A stretch of DNA of 64,000 nt. Origin: Himantopus leucocephalus. Lineage: Eukaryota > Chordata > Aves > Charadriiformes > Recurvirostridae. The stretch covers positions 3,473,801-3,537,800 of the forward strand of contig RSEF01000026.1 in NCBI GenBank assembly GCA_003993805.1. Reading direction: 5' to 3'. The notes beneath the pieces are model-generated. The model worked only from the letters and a program-made list of their open reading frames with translations. It was not told where the DNA came from and did not search any database. Below are positions 31,001-44,300 of the stretch, one piece after another. Positions within the stretch are counted from its first letter, which is position 1; each line of letters opens with the position of its first letter. Made by a program: the position numbers and the translations under genes.

Positions 31001-34000
31001 TAGCACATTTTGAAGTCTTGATGTGTAATTCATTCACCCAGCGAGAGAAAGCTGCTCCGCAGAGCCCTGCCTATACAAACTGCCGTGGCGATGTTCTGCA
31101 TCAGGGTGGTTGTCTGCAAAGGTGCAGTAGTGTCTATTCTGAATCACAGTGATAAAAAGCTTCTTCTGTTGTGCATACAATTGAAACCCATGTAGGAGGA
31201 ATATCAAATCTTGATTGCAAAGGTGAAAATAAGACTTCTACTGTAGAAGGACAGGCTCGTTTTGTTTTGGTTTTCCCCCGCTCTCCTGCCCCCCCCCCCT
31301 TTGAAAACTTCAGAAAACAAACAAGCGTGAACCTTGTTCGGTGCTTATGTTCTCTGTTTATTTGTAAACTTGTTGTTTGAGTCTGCTGGACTGAATAGTC
31401 TTTTAGCCAGTTCTGAAAATATGTCATTCTTATCTCAGAGGTTCAGCCAGACTCCGAGAAAAAGGCGTTTATTCTCAGTTACTAGGGTTGGGCCTTGTTT
31501 TTTTATTTAAGACTTTCTGGAAAGGCGTGTCTCTTACGGGACACTGTATTTTTGGGTTGATAGGAGTAGTGGAACTTAGTAGGAGATATCCCATGGCCTC
31601 TAGTCACCATTGATAAGGACTGACTTCTGCAGGAAATGCCCATTTTTTGGGGCTTGTGAGCAAGCGCTATCATTTCAAGGCAGCACCAACAAACACTCTT
31701 AAAAAGAGTTGTGTGTAGTTGTTTTTGGCAAGAACATTCACTTCCCTTATTTACTGACTGTGCCGAGATGTTGGATTGTATGTAACTAAAAAGGAATTTG
31801 GTTTTATTGCTGTGGATCTGCAGGTTTATTTATATTTTTCGTTTGATTCCTGTGTAGTTATTTTGGTTTTCAGGGATTCGGTTTGGCATGTGTCTCGAAT
31901 CTTTATTTTTAGATTAAAGGACAAAATGGAAAACAGATGTTGCTACTCTAGTTATGGCTTCTGCTGTGTTGCACAGGATAAGACACCACCTCTCTGCTGT
32001 CTGTCAGCATGGAGCGTCAGTGAGTAGGAAAGGGGAATAACTGCTATTCTAGTAAGGAACTGAACTCTAGGGAAAATTTTGACAGTTCTTTTCTTACCTT
32101 CTATGCATTCATTATATTTTAACATATGGCAATAAGAGGTAGTGGTTACAGACCACTGACGACAAAGTTGGAGTAAGAGATATTCTCGATTATTCAAACC
32201 TTCCAAGTCTGTCTTAAGAAAATTGTGCAGCTATCATGATTTCAGAGGGAGTCGTGGATATGATTTCCCCCCCCCGCCCCCCCCCTTCAAAGAAAAAACA
32301 TCAGAATTTCTTTTAAAAGTATGGTTAATCTGGTCTTGGTCTGTCATCCTTTTGCTCCTCGTTCAGTTTGGTTACACCAGCCTTATGTCACTTGCTGTCA
32401 TTTCTTTGTCTTCCTTTGGCACACTTGTCTTTGCAATATTCCTCACACTTCTCGGCGCATTCATGTTATGTTGCATGTTTCAGACAGGTGCAAGTTGCAT
32501 CTGTCCATGGTTGTGTTTGCTGCACCCACGTTTAAAGCTAAACATAGCTGTTCCCTCGGCTGTTTGCTGACTACGTGCATACTAGTAGAGATAGGTATTG
32601 TGTCCTTGTTTGAGCGTTTGACTATCTAGGGTTTACCCTTTATGGACTTAAAAATGCACTCATTTGTGCAAGTGCCTGTTTCAGTAAGTTGCATTCTCTT
32701 TGTGTACCCTTCTATAACTATGCTTGTGACTCGAGTTAGTTTAGGTCCAGCATTTTATATTTGTTCCTAATAGAAATGCAAAATCTCTTGATGTTACTGG
32801 GTTTTTTTTATGTGCTATTGATTTTATTCTTAGTCTGTGTTTTAAAAGATAAATTAAAGCTTGTGCTTTTTTTTCCCCCATCTGTAGGTTTCTAGCAACA
32901 AACTTGCAATGAAGGACCACCCTCTAACTGGAAGTCAGGTCAAGGTGGAGCAGTTATTTGAGGACTCTGGCAACAGAAGGAGTAGCACTCTTCAGTCTGC
33001 AGGTGTCGCCGGTTCAGAAAGATCTCTTCCTTCCCTGACAAAAGATAAAAGTATAGAGAGTATAAGCACTTCTAAAGGTGGTGGTGGTTCCTCAAAAGCA
33101 CATAAAGCCATTTCCCAAGCTCCAGAGCAAGCTGTCAAACAGTATAAACATCAGTTATCTGCTTATGAGCAGCAAGAGATACTTACTTTTTCAGAAATCT
33201 ACTTTGTGGGTCCAGCTGCAAAAAAGAGGCAAGGAGTGATTGGTGGTCCCAATAATGGGGGTTATGATGATGACCAAGGCAGCTACATTCACGTGCCCCA
33301 TGACCATCTTGCTTACCGGTATGAAGTACTCAAAATCATTGGCAAGGGCAGTTTTGGACAAGTTGCTAAAGTCTATGATCACAAACTCCACCAACACTTA
33401 GCCTTAAAGATGGTTCGCAATGAAAAGAGATTCCATCGCCAAGCAGCAGAAGAAATCCGGATTCTGGAACATCTGAAGAAGCAAGATAAAACGGGCAGTA
33501 TGAATGTTATTCACATGCTGGAAAGCTTCACCTTTCGGAACCACATCTGTATGACCTTTGAACTCTTGAGTATGAACCTGTATGAGCTGATTAAAAGAAA
33601 CAAATTTCAGGGCTTCAGTATCCAATTGGTACGTAAGTTTGCTCACTCTATCCTGCAGTGTCTGGATGCTCTGTATAAAAACAAAATCATACACTGTGAC
33701 TTGAAGCCAGAAAATATCCTCTTAAAGCAGCAAGGGAGGAGTGGAATCAAGGTTATAGATTTTGGGTCCAGCTGTTTTGAGCACCAAAGAGTCTACACAT
33801 ATATTCAGTCTCGATTTTATCGGGCGCCAGAGGTAATTCTGGGAAGTCGCTATGGGATGCCCATAGACATGTGGAGTTTTGGCTGTATTTTGGTGGAGCT
33901 ATTGACTGGATACCCTCTTTTTCCTGGAGAGGATGAGGGAGACCAACTGGCTTGTATGATGGAGCTTCTCGGAATGCCACCTCAGAAGCTTTTGGATCAA

Positions 34001-34459
34001 TCCAAGCGAGCCAAAAACTTCATCAACTCTAAGGGTCATCCTCGCTACTGCACTGTAACTACGCATGCAGATGGAAGAGTGACCCTTAATGGGAGTCGAT
34101 CCCGCCGGGGTAAAATACGAGGTGCTCCAGGGAACAAAGACTGGGTGACGGCACTGAAAGGCTGTGATGATCCCTTGTTTATAGAGTTCTTAAAAGAATG
34201 TCTCAGCTGGGATCCTTCCACACGCATGACTCCGAGTCAAGCTTTAAGGCACCCTTGGATTTGTAAACGAACGCCCAAACCACCCAGCACTGATAAAACC
34301 TCCAATAAACGGATTTCTAGCTATACAAGTTCTTTCACAGGAATAGGTTCCAAGTTGCCTCCTGTAGTTGGAGTAGCGAACAAGCTGAGGGCTAATTTAA
34401 CATCCGACTCCAATGGCAGTATACCTCTATGTACTGTGCTACCCAAACTGGTCAGCTAA
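27978..34459 (+). CDS. DYRK3: DYRK3 dual-specificity kinase, complete, three coding exons, 575 aa
   Basis: DYRK3 is a CMGC-family kinase that autophosphorylates a tyrosine in its activation loop and then phosphorylates Ser/Thr. It dissolves stress granules and other condensates, notably in mitosis, and links to mTORC1. Coding exons are 27978-28017, 28780-28895 and 32888-34459 (1728 nt, phases 1-0-0), against 588 aa for human as I recall. Features: N-terminal [17 protein letters not shown]-type region [14 protein letters not shown] to [22 protein letters not shown] box [19 protein letters not shown]; glycine loop GKGSFG (204-209); ATP lysine 226 in [12 protein letters not shown] with Asp 323; DFG Asp 343; activation loop [13 protein letters not shown] with Tyr 357; C-terminus LPKLVS. 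Synteny supports DYRK3, although several kinase-domain residues resemble DYRK2. Confidence 0.97.
28018..28779 (+). other. DYRK3 intron 1
   Basis: A 762-bp GT-AG intron. The first 160 bp are CpG-rich, continuing the promoter island. Confidence 0.9.
28780..28895 (+). CDS. DYRK3: DYRK3 coding exon 2
   Basis: Acceptor cgtttccag, donor AAT|GTGAGT, 116 nt. It encodes [20 protein letters not shown] and ends PSLGRSN. The human counterpart reads LGDGVYDTFMMID. Confidence 0.93.
28896..32887 (+). other. DYRK3 intron 2
   Basis: A 4-kb AT-rich intron with poly-C tracts at about 31288-31300 and 32267-32285. No gene was recognised. Open frames are all short. Confidence 0.85.
32888..34459 (+). CDS. DYRK3: DYRK3 coding exon 3, kinase domain
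   Basis: Acceptor tccccccatctgtag, then 523 codons and TAA in one exon, as in mammals. It opens [20 protein letters not shown] and holds the whole NAPA, DH-box, kinase and C-terminal region. Every catalytic motif is intact. Confidence 0.97.
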   Translation, partial: VSSNKLAMKDHPLTGSQVKVEQLFEDSGNRRSSTLQSAGVAGSERSLPSLTKDKSIESISTSKGGGGSSKAHKAISQAPEQAVKQYKHQLSAYEQQEILTFSEIYFVGPAAKKRQGVIGGPNNGGYDDDQGSYIHVPHDHLAYRYEVLKIIGKGSFGQVAKVYDHKLHQHLALKMVRNEKRFHRQAAEEIRILEHLKKQDKTGSMNVIHMLESFTFRNHICMTFELLSMNLYELIKRNKFQGFSIQLVRKFAHSILQCLDALYKNKIIHCDLKPENILLKQQGRSGIKVIDFGSSCFEHQRVYTYIQSRFYRAPEVILGSRYGMPIDMWSFGCILVELLTGYPLFPGEDEGDQLACMMELLGMPPQKLLDQSKRAKNFINSKGHPRYCTVTTHADGRVTLNGSRSRRGKIRGAPGNKDWVTALKGCDDPLFIEFLKECLSWDPSTRMTPSQALRHPWICKRTPKPPSTDKTSNKRISSYTSSFTGIGSKLPPVVGVANKLRANLTSDSNGSIPLCTVLPKLVS

Positions 34460-35145
34460 TAGAGGATAATGTATTTCCAGAATACATACCTTGTATTTTA
34501 ATTGTTTGTTAATAATGTGTAAGGAAGTTAAATGCAGAGTTTTTTAATGGATTTACTTTTTATTAGAGGCTAAATCTTGAATATAAAAATTTCAGTCAAA
34601 ATGTACACATTTAAAGGGCTAACTTTAATCCAATTGTTTCACTCACAACATGGTGCATATTACAGTACTGGGTAGATCAGCTCAGCTGCTGAGTAAAATG
34701 GCAGTTTGGCAGGTTTGCTATTTAATAATGCTGGTTTAGATATCAATCTATTTCTTATCAGGACGGTTTAACAGATTCTTTTGCTGAAGACAGCAAGGGA
34801 AATTGATTTAAAATACATATTTTCAGTTAATCTCCAACTGAACTCTTTTTATTCTGGGGAGAGTTTTTGCATCTATTGTCAAAAGCACAAATGTGTTAAT
34901 GGAACGCATTAGGAACTTACTTACAAATTGCTAACTTACGTTTGAAGAATTTTATTTCTTTGCGCTGCTTTTCCCTTATCTGTCCTGACTGAGATTTTTA
35001 AAGCTACCATGGGATGTAGACACCAAAGGAATTTGGTGTTGAATTTTTATCATCTGAATTTATTTTTCTTTTTTTTTCCAAAGGAGCGTAGAAATGCCAT
35101 GGAACACAGGTTATATCTAAATAAAACTATTAACTTCTGTACACT
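34460..35145 (+). other. DYRK3: DYRK3 3' UTR (inferred)
   Basis: AT-rich sequence from the stop codon to just past the first AATAAA at 35120-35125. Use of more distal signals, for example near 38240, cannot be excluded. Confidence 0.5.
35120..35125 (+). terminator. Polyadenylation signal, DYRK3
   Basis: Canonical AATAAA about 660 nt after the DYRK3 stop codon, in tctaaataaaactatt. Confidence 0.5.
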
Positions 35146-38100
35146 TGCTATTTCCCTTAAAAGTCTATGGAAAGCTGGTAGGGGAATTCAAGATCAGGAC
35201 TGGTCCATTACAAGTGTGGGGCAGTTTGTTCAGGGTTAATGAGTCAATTATAAGTTTCTTTGGAACTCAAATTTAAATCTTAAGGCCCAGAACTGTAGCT
35301 AGAAAATGGGGGAGGGGGGCGGGGGGCCATGCATAATAAGAGGAAGAGTATTCTGAAATCTAAGTGTAATCTGTGAAATATCGGGAAAGACATCCGGTGC
35401 AAAAACTGGTGGATCCAAATCGAAATATGTTATGTGAAGAATTGCTTTATTTCTAATTGAATTCCTTCAGGTCTTTGCAAGAGAGATGCCTATGTTTTCT
35501 CATTCTTAAAATATATGAGTTTGTATTTCCTCCCCTTTATCTTCCAAGAGCATGAAAAGGTGGTGTGACCTGTAATGACAAGAGCACAACTTGTTCGGGT
35601 TGTTACTTCTTGCAGCCACATGGCCTGAGTCCATTCACAAAACCATCTGATCTCTTGCCAGGTGCCTGAACACAATTTTAAATGCAATTCAGGGCTTTTA
35701 TGAACAGAAGGTTTTAAATTTAATGAGTTTCTCTGTAGCAGGTTTTTAATGTTAAAACAAGGAGACTCTCAGTATACAAACAAAGGAATTATCAGGGTGC
35801 TTTTTAAGATAAGGTCACCCCATGTTCAATACAAAACTCTCCCTGTGAGAAGATGGGGCTGCGTTTTCTCCTCTGCTCTGTTTAATTACAGCACTGGTGA
35901 CATGCTGGGTGGAGGCCTGTATAAAAAAGTCAAAGACAGAGCCAAAGCTCCAAACTTTCCAGGACTGTTGTTTAAACTGAAGTTCTTGTGTCTGTAGCTT
36001 TTCTGAGTTCTTTTGTTTTACAAGTGTAAATTCAGTAAGCTTAGTAATAATATTAAAATATCAGTCTATCCTTTATCTGTGCAGCTACAAGTAATACCGG
36101 TGTGTAGGGTATGTTTATCGTTCACTTCATAATAATGCATGACTGGTATTTTTTGTTTGGCTTGGCTGGGTGAAGCTTTATTTGGGTGGAGAATCGGGGA
36201 AGTGGATTTTTGGGGGAAGTGGCAGAAGATACCATCGATTTTAGTAGAATCTCTAATAGATGCAGTGTGGTTTCAGAAGCCAGAAGTATTCTTCTTACTC
36301 CTCTGCCCTTTACTTTATGTTTTTGTTTTTGTTTTTTTTTTTTTAACAAAACACACCTGGCGAGTGAGGAGAAAGGAACTCTTCAGGAGCAATAGCTTGT
36401 TAGGAAAGGTGCATATAAAAGCACTTTATATAGAGACTGTAGGGTGATGGTGGTGTCTGGAGCTTGGCAGAAGCCAGTAGAGCGTTGGTGTGCTAGGAGC
36501 TGTACAAACAGGTCTTCTCCTAGGAACACAGAGCAGTATCCTGGTTCTAAGTCATTTTCATCTATGAAATGACAAATGTAGAATAATCATTGTCCTGTGA
36601 CGCCTGGGAACTGGTTACTATGAGGTAACTCCTGATGTAACAGCCTCTGGTGTACGCACGGTAATCTCACTGAAGGCTGCTGCTGTAAAACTGCAGGTAA
36701 AGTAATTAGCAGGCAAGAACATTGCTTTTCATCTAGAAAAGGTGTTCGACATGCCCTCACTGCACAAGGTGCCCGTTATGAGTTGTGTATGTTTAAGACT
36801 GGATCTGGCTTACTTGGGACTCCTGTATTTTAAAATCAAGTGCATAGTTAACTGTCTTGCTAATTTGGGGCTCTTGTCTATATAGCCATAGTAGGTGAGA
36901 CAGAAAAGAAACAGCCTCAGAAGATTCTGCAAAGGACTTCTCCATAACCCGGGGAATACAGCTGAGAATCTGTTGATCTTGTTTCCAATTACTAAGCCCC
37001 ATTTTCGTTATCAAGGGTTTGCTTTCAGTGAATAGTGTGACACAGTATTCCCAAACTGGGAGAGCAATCCAGGTGAGCTAATAAATCTTATATCTGGGAG
37101 AGGGCTGAAGAATCGTCCCTGCAAACACTTGTTGAGTTCCCTGTGAATTAGCACAGGACTTGTCCACAGCCACGTGTCAGGGCTTGGACCACGGGCTGCG
37201 TCATTGCACGGTGTTATTTATAATGGGACGGTGACAGTCGCTGTCTTCACTGTGAAACAGTTGAGTCCCAAATTTACTCTTTGTTTTGGGGAAAGTTAAA
37301 CACTAGTGAGGTCTGAAATTGCTAGAAGTCCATCATTTTCATTAGTTGTGATGGTTAGAATGTTAAAAGTAGTCTAAAACTCAACTTGTCTAAATAGATT
37401 AACAGAACAGCTTTTATTTTTGTGGTAACTCTTTGCAAGTTTGTTAGTCTGCCAGCAGTGGTGATGTTGCACTGGAACTTTGCAACAACAAAAGTCACCT
37501 CTTTCTAGGAAGTTCGCACAAGACAAAGGCAAATTACTTGGGTTTACAGCAAAACAGACATCGCATTTATAAAACTCACCCAAACTTGTTTGAAGTTCCC
37601 TCTGTTTTACTACACTGTTAGTCTCTGTGTTGTAAACAACACTCTCTGTTTATCCTCTGCATTTTTAGCTGTTTGCTTTAGCAATATTTTTATAGAAACA
37701 AATGACAAGGCACGAGCGTCACACCTGACAGACACACATTGCTTTCACACCGGGGTCCAAATCTTATCTGCCTGTCCAAGTTGCAAGGAGAAACTTGTTC
37801 TTATTTGAACCCAGTGGGACAGTGAAGTATTCTTCACAGCAGAACGTGGTACCACAGACAGACAGACAGACACCCAGGCTGCCTTTAGTTCTTGACAGGT
37901 TTGATCTTACTAACGCCAACTGCTGAATGTGACGCTTGTTTCACAACAGCGACCTGACTTTAGAGATCCTCCACGTACAACAGATACTCTTCACTAGAGT
38001 TTTTTATCCTTCCCACCCAGCTTGGGTAGGCACTCCAGCTGTCTGGTGAGCGAAGAACGCAGAACAGACTAACTGGGAAGCTTTAAGGTGACTTTTGTGG

Positions 38101-38296
38101 AAGAGTGGCTGTTGCTCAATCTGAAATTGTTTACAACCGTTGTGACCTGTTAGGACTTTCATGCAGCTGAAAACTTTTTAAGCAGCAATTTATCCGTAGC
38201 GGTTCTTTGCCATGGTCATCCTCTTCAAAACTACCTCCGAAATAAACCTAGGGTCCTTTTTAAAGGAGTCCTTTTCACTGCAGACTACAGCTCTTC

Positions 38297-38321
38297 TTTT
38301 TTTTTTTTTTTTTTTTTTTTN
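38297..38321. repeat. Poly-T tract ending in an ambiguous base
   Basis: A homopolymer T run closed by a single N, like the one at 320-369. Probably an assembly artefact. Confidence 0.75.
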
Positions 38322-41300
38322 CTAATAGCTGTTTTGGCTGTGAAACATATACATGATGATCTCAGCAATGTCTTGCTAATCCTGGCCATACAAACAAAAA
38401 GGCTGATTCTGCACCCAGAGATCTCTGCTGAAGTGACTGATGCAAATCCCCTGCCTGCCAGAGTTGAGTACTGCTGGGGAAACGGAGAGCCAAAATCCTA
38501 TGGGAAGCTCTGCGGAACTTCTCTGCAGTGCCCGGCTGAGATTCAAAACAAACTGCGCTGAAAGACTTTTCCTTAATGAAAAAACCTGCAGCTTCCGCAC
38601 GCGTTGAGCGCTCGGAGCTGGGGGTACCTGGCAGCTTTGCAAATTGGGCATCGTGGTTTTTTATACTTAGTGCTTATCACAAATACCACTTGATTATTAT
38701 TTTTTTTTTATTAATTCGATAAGGGTTTGGGGAAATGTACGCACTTCGTACTTCCCATAGAAGAGCCCGTGTGTGTTCTAAAACTCCACTGATATCTTGT
38801 TTTTTAACTCCCCCTGGAACACGTAAACTCCTTGGGTCATTGGAGCAGTCTTGGATAGGTGAACGTTGTCCCTGTGCTGGGCGGGTGCAGTGGCTTTAAT
38901 GCAAATACAGTTCTTGCAGACGGGCTAACTGGGTCAGTTAAGTCTGTGTTGCTAAAAGGATCACCCCTGTTCCCTATACGTAGGACTGTGCCTTATTATT
39001 TTACCAGCCTGCATCTGTCTCGGTGCAATCAGATTACTATTCAGGGTTTCTTATACATTGCAGATGTTCATACAAAATGTCAGTGTCTAAAGAATTTACA
39101 GGTTAGCCTTTTTATTATAAATATTGTGATGAGGTGTAATACGGTGGAGAATGTAGAAAACATTTAAGGTGCATGTGACTATAACTCTGTGAAGGAACAC
39201 TTTGGAAATAAGTCAGTCTCAAACTATGTATCTAAATGTAATGAACAGATATTTCCTAAAGTTGTATTTCAGTTCGTTTTTAAAAGAAAATAAATACATA
39301 ATTTTCTTTAGCAACAGTCTGTGCAAATTCCTAAAAGAAGTACTTGATTTAAAAAAAAAAACCAAACAACAACAACAAAAAAACCCCAAACCAGAATTAA
39401 TTATTTCCAGACGGGGTAACTCACCTTGTGTTGCCAGACACTACCTTCTGTGGCACCTAACTAGAGATGAGTAGAAAATTTTCGGACTCTATGTGAGTAG
39501 ATGATTTCAGTGTGTCTATGCTAAACGTGATGAATGCCCTGATCTGACAAATGTTCTTCTCGCTAACGGTGCTGTAATTAGAACATACCGAAGTTTTGCC
39601 ATGACATTCTTCAGTTGTCACTTTCTCATTCAGCCCGCTACAGATCTTTTTAAAGCCCCGAATCCTGCTTATCCCTAGGCTGAAAGGAGAAATCCACTAA
39701 TAGCCACTTAAGGAAGATTTGCTTTTATTAGAAACCTATAAATGGGTAACCTACTGTACACAAGTGGCTATTGGAATAGTTTGAAGATGAAATCATGCTG
39801 CAATGAAAAGGTCTCTAGCTGTGACCTACATGGTTGAACGATGCACGTTGCATGCAGAAAGTTTGCAGACAACACTGGGTGAATTTTTTCCTTGCTTGTT
39901 TTAATATGGGTGAATGGCAGATGTTTGATTGAAAAAAAAAGTTTACAATCTAAAAACAGTAACAAAATATGTACACGCAGACATTTAGGTGTTCTTGGAA
40001 TGTCTTTGTTTATAACATACGTATATACATACGTACGCGGAGCTCCGTAGCCTGCAGGCGCAGCGCCTGCTCACTCTGCCTCCGTTACTGATTTTCGTGG
40101 GACAGTCTCTGCATGAGGATTTTGTGTGACTGTGGCATTTTCTCAGGCACAGCACCTCATTTTTTTAAAAAAAATAGGCTTATCCTGCCACGCTGTAATG
40201 CTTGTGGATGTAATAGGGTGAGGTATCGCATCACAAATCCTGCTGTTCGGCGCTGCAGGGTGTGCTGGAACGTGAGGTGCTGCTTCATGCCGGCTACGGA
40301 ACCGGGGAATGGGGTACTAAAGCTGTATTCCCATCATCCTGCCTCGCCGAATTATGCTGGGGGATGCCAACATAAAATCTGCATCTCTACACTGAGCTGG
40401 ATTGTGGGGCAGAAGCCTGGAGTCTGGCCCGGGGTTGCCCGTTTGGTATATTCCATCCATTATCAATTATTGCCATTTGTTAATTAATGTGGTTTCTTGA
40501 AGGAAAAATTAATCAGGAGGTTCTTGAATCATTTTGACAGGCAGAAGAAGCAGAGATTTGCTTGCATTTAGCAATATTCCTTTTTGTTTGCTGGCTTTCA
40601 CTTTTCAACCGTCGCGTAGTCAGAGGGCGATGCCGTTCCACGCGGCAGATTCATTGAGCACAAAGTGCTTTAAAAAGCAGCTGCATCCGTCTCGTAAGTG
40701 AGTTGATGCCGAGCACAGACCTGTCCAGCTTAATTTCTGCTTACTGACATTTCAAAGACACAGGCTGAGGGCTTTTTTTAAGCCGCCTATTTAATTTATA
40801 CTTGTAAGCCCAGACTTTCCAATGGCGGCTGGCTGTTTTGGAGCTTCGGATTTGGGTCTTCTCCTTGATTTTGGGGCTCGATTTTGCTGAAAATAAGCGC
40901 CGGGAACTTTCTAGGGCCGTTCCAAAGGGCCTCAAAATTACCAGACTGAAAACTTGGGACGTATCTTCCAGTAACAGTACTGGTGTAAATGCCTAACGAT
41001 GCCCGGGCTCCCTGCCTGCGGGATGCTGCCATCCTCCTTCCCGAGGGCTGCCGCGCTTGTCCCTCTGTGCCCGCGGGGTTACAGGACACACCGGTGGCTC
41101 TTAGGCAAAAGCTGCTGATAGTCCTTACGCTCACCGGGCTGGAAGGAAGGGGAAGGACGTGTGTAGACTTTCTCTGGAAGCGGCGAGGCTGCTGCTCGCC
41201 TGGGCTGGGCTCCGTCCCCGGCTCGCGCTCTGCCCGCACTGAGCTTCCTTTGGGCGCCATCCCACCCCCAAAACTGTCTGCTGGAACGGGTGGTATCAAT

Positions 41301-44300
41301 AAGACATCGGGACGGGGAACCTTTCGGAGCTCTGGGTTTGATTCTTACACACACACTGTTCTTACAGGTGTGGGTCAGCTCAAGGTTGCGCAGACCCAAG
41401 AGGTGAATTTTGCCCATAATTAGGTTTTCTTTAAGCATCAGCTAGCGAGCTCGTGCTTGTCTTTGTATGATTCATCTAATCCTGTTTATTAACTAAGTTC
41501 TTTGCTGCACAGATGATGAATGGACGGCAGACAGCGTTGGGTTTGTTTTCTTTCCTCTTGTCAAATCAGCCTAACAGGCTTTGCAAACGCTTTTTAGGAC
41601 AGCCGCAGGCACGGATGCCCAGGAACGTCTTTTCCTCTGAAGGTTGTTTTCTTCTCTTCACGTGAATTCATGTTCTTCAAAGCAAGCACATATGACGTAC
41701 ACGAAATGTTTTTCTGTGGTACCCTCTCTGTCTCTCCCAGTGTTTATACAGACACAATAAATGCAGAGGGATATTTTTGACGCAGTCGCAGCCGGCAGTG
41801 GCAGACATCTGTGCCCCAAAGCATCCCTGAAGTCTGAACTGGGAAGGGGTGGACGGAGTGGAAGGAGGGTTTGGGATGTGGCTCTCGGCTCCGGTGCGGA
41901 ACTGCAGGGAGTCGGGGTCGCCTCCATGAGCGTTCCGCAGCTTCTCCCTCGCCTCCTGCGCCGGGGGTCCAGTGAACAGTCCCTTAAATGCACTTCAGCT
42001 TGTTTGTTTTGTCCGCAGGGGTGAAATAGTTGCTTGAATTAAGTCTGCCCATTCTCAGCTGCTGAGAGGAGCTTTCTAAAGATGACAGAGCGTCAGCCCC
42101 AGCCCCTCGCTGAGCAGCGGAGCCATGTAAGGATCTGCATTCCTCCTGCTGGCTCGGAAACTCGGATACTTGGCTTCACAAGCGGAGGAGACCTGTATCG
42201 GAGAGAATTGTTTTCCTGGGCGAGTGGGTTGTAGGTAGGAAGGCAGAGACCACGATTATAATAATTAGGTGTAATTAAGCATAGCTGAGAATGGATCGAA
42301 AGAAATAAAGCACATGCCTGATCAGCCCACAGAATTTACAGTTGGAGGCTGTTGTAAAGACCAGTGACATTGTTTTTAAACCAGGTTGAATTTAATATGA
42401 AGTTCTTCATGATTCTAATCGTATCGTGAGAATAGCTGGGATGCGCTGCGTTACAGAAGGGTGCCGGTGAGCAAAGGGGTCTCCAGACGAGAAATAATGG
42501 AGGCAGTTCTGGCCCTGGGCGGTTCTCTGGCTGCGGGGGGGCTGCTGTGGACACGCGTCCCTGGAAACACAAGAAGTTATAAGCGAGACGGAGATGGGAG
42601 AGTGGAGCATTGTGGTGGGCCAGTGGCCTTCAAGGGCTGTGCCGTGGGCGGCCAGGTGGAAGGAAAAAGAATCGGAAAAATAGGATTTCCACCCTGCCAC
42701 GCTCAGCAGGAGCCTCAGCGGCTCGCGCTGCCCAGTCTGGCATGGGCGAAGGATGAGAGGGAGAGGGCAAAAGAGGTGTTTTACTCAATACTATCACGGG
42801 TCTGACGGATAACGCCCGAGGTCCCGCACCGCCCAGGGCTGTGCAACGCCGCAGTACGTGCCAGCCTGCGCGCGTGCCCATCTTCTGTCCAGCCGCTGCC
42901 ACGACGTCGGGTGACAGTAGCCCCAATAACGTTAATGGTAGAAGCTGCCAGTCTCTCCAGCAGGTGTCGATGATGGATGGCATAAATGAAATTATATTTG
43001 AGGTGTGGGCAGCCAGCTGTAAAGTCATCAAACAGGAAAGGTCATGCAAGTGATTTACACCAGAGGTTCTCTGCTCTCAAAGCCGTAAGCACAGAATAAA
43101 TATGTGCAAGCAAGCACAGAGGGTTATTTTTTTTGTCTGAGGCTGAATCTCTGAGACATGAGCCGTATATCCCCTGTGTATCCCCCTCATGGCATAGTTG
43201 GCTCTTGGCACTGCCAGCGCTTGTCTCAGATGGGATAGAAAGGAGCTGGGGACGGGCACCCCCCGGGGCTCCGGCAGCTCCTCGGCCGCTGCCTCTGGGC
43301 TTGGGCTTCTGAAGGTGCCTGAAGAAATGTGCCGCCCGCCTTTTGCTCCATGCCAATAGGATTTCGGTGTCTAATTTCTTCTTTCGATGTAGATAGATGT
43401 GGAAACAATGGGGGAGGTTTAAGGCGTTTCTGCCTCTTTGCTGGGGGTGCCCCGCAGCACCGCACGGCCCCCGCGCGGGACCCCAGGCACTGGGAGGGAG
43501 TAACTGTGTTGTCCAACGCTTTGCAGATATTTACACCCTGGTGATCTTCAAAAATGCCACTTTATCCTGGCCACTTGGAGAGGCGCAGGGAGGACCGGGC
43601 CAGGCATGCTGGCTCTGCCGGCTGCGGCTCCCGCTGCTCCCTAAATTGCTGGGGAAGGTGGGAGTGTGTGTGTGTTAGGGGGGGCAAGTATAGGGAAGCC
43701 ACTGGTTATTTTGGGAGGCGCAAGAGGGGAGCAAACAGCCCGGCTTTCATTTTCCAGCCAGCTGGTGCTGATTCAGGATGTTTTTGCAGCGACGATTGCG
43801 TGGAGCTGAGCCACCCGGGGCTCGGTTCCACTGCAGTTCGGTGTGCAGCAGCGCTTTATCTCCTCCATCACCTTATTTCTCACTGTGTGGGACACTGGTG
43901 GTGCTTTTAGGAGAAGCAATAAGGTGGCAGGATGGTAAGAGAGAGCCAAGACCTCCAAGTTGGATTTTCTTCTTCATTTCCCCAGTCTAGTGGGATCACG
44001 TGCTTCGCTATAACTATTTCCAGACCCCTCTTCAGCACTTGCAGGACTAAGCGTGATCCTTTGACACATCCCCATGTGATGGGAAATGCACAAGAATGAC
44101 ACAAACCTTTATAAATATTCTTTGATTCATTTTTTTTCCTATTAAACTAAAAACAGAGCTTCATGCATCGTTCACACTGTTAGGTCTAATTACACACAGC
44201 GGATAAGACAGCCTTTATGAAATGCTTTCTCGGGTTCCGGTCTCGCTCCATGGCCCTTTCTATGAACTGGCAATGTTACAGAAAGATGCTTTACGTTCCC

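Noticed and set aside
40796..41423. Overlapping frames of 144-167 codons on both strands
   Set aside because: Open on both strands together, no domain, no splice or codon signature; ordinary GC-rich chance frames.
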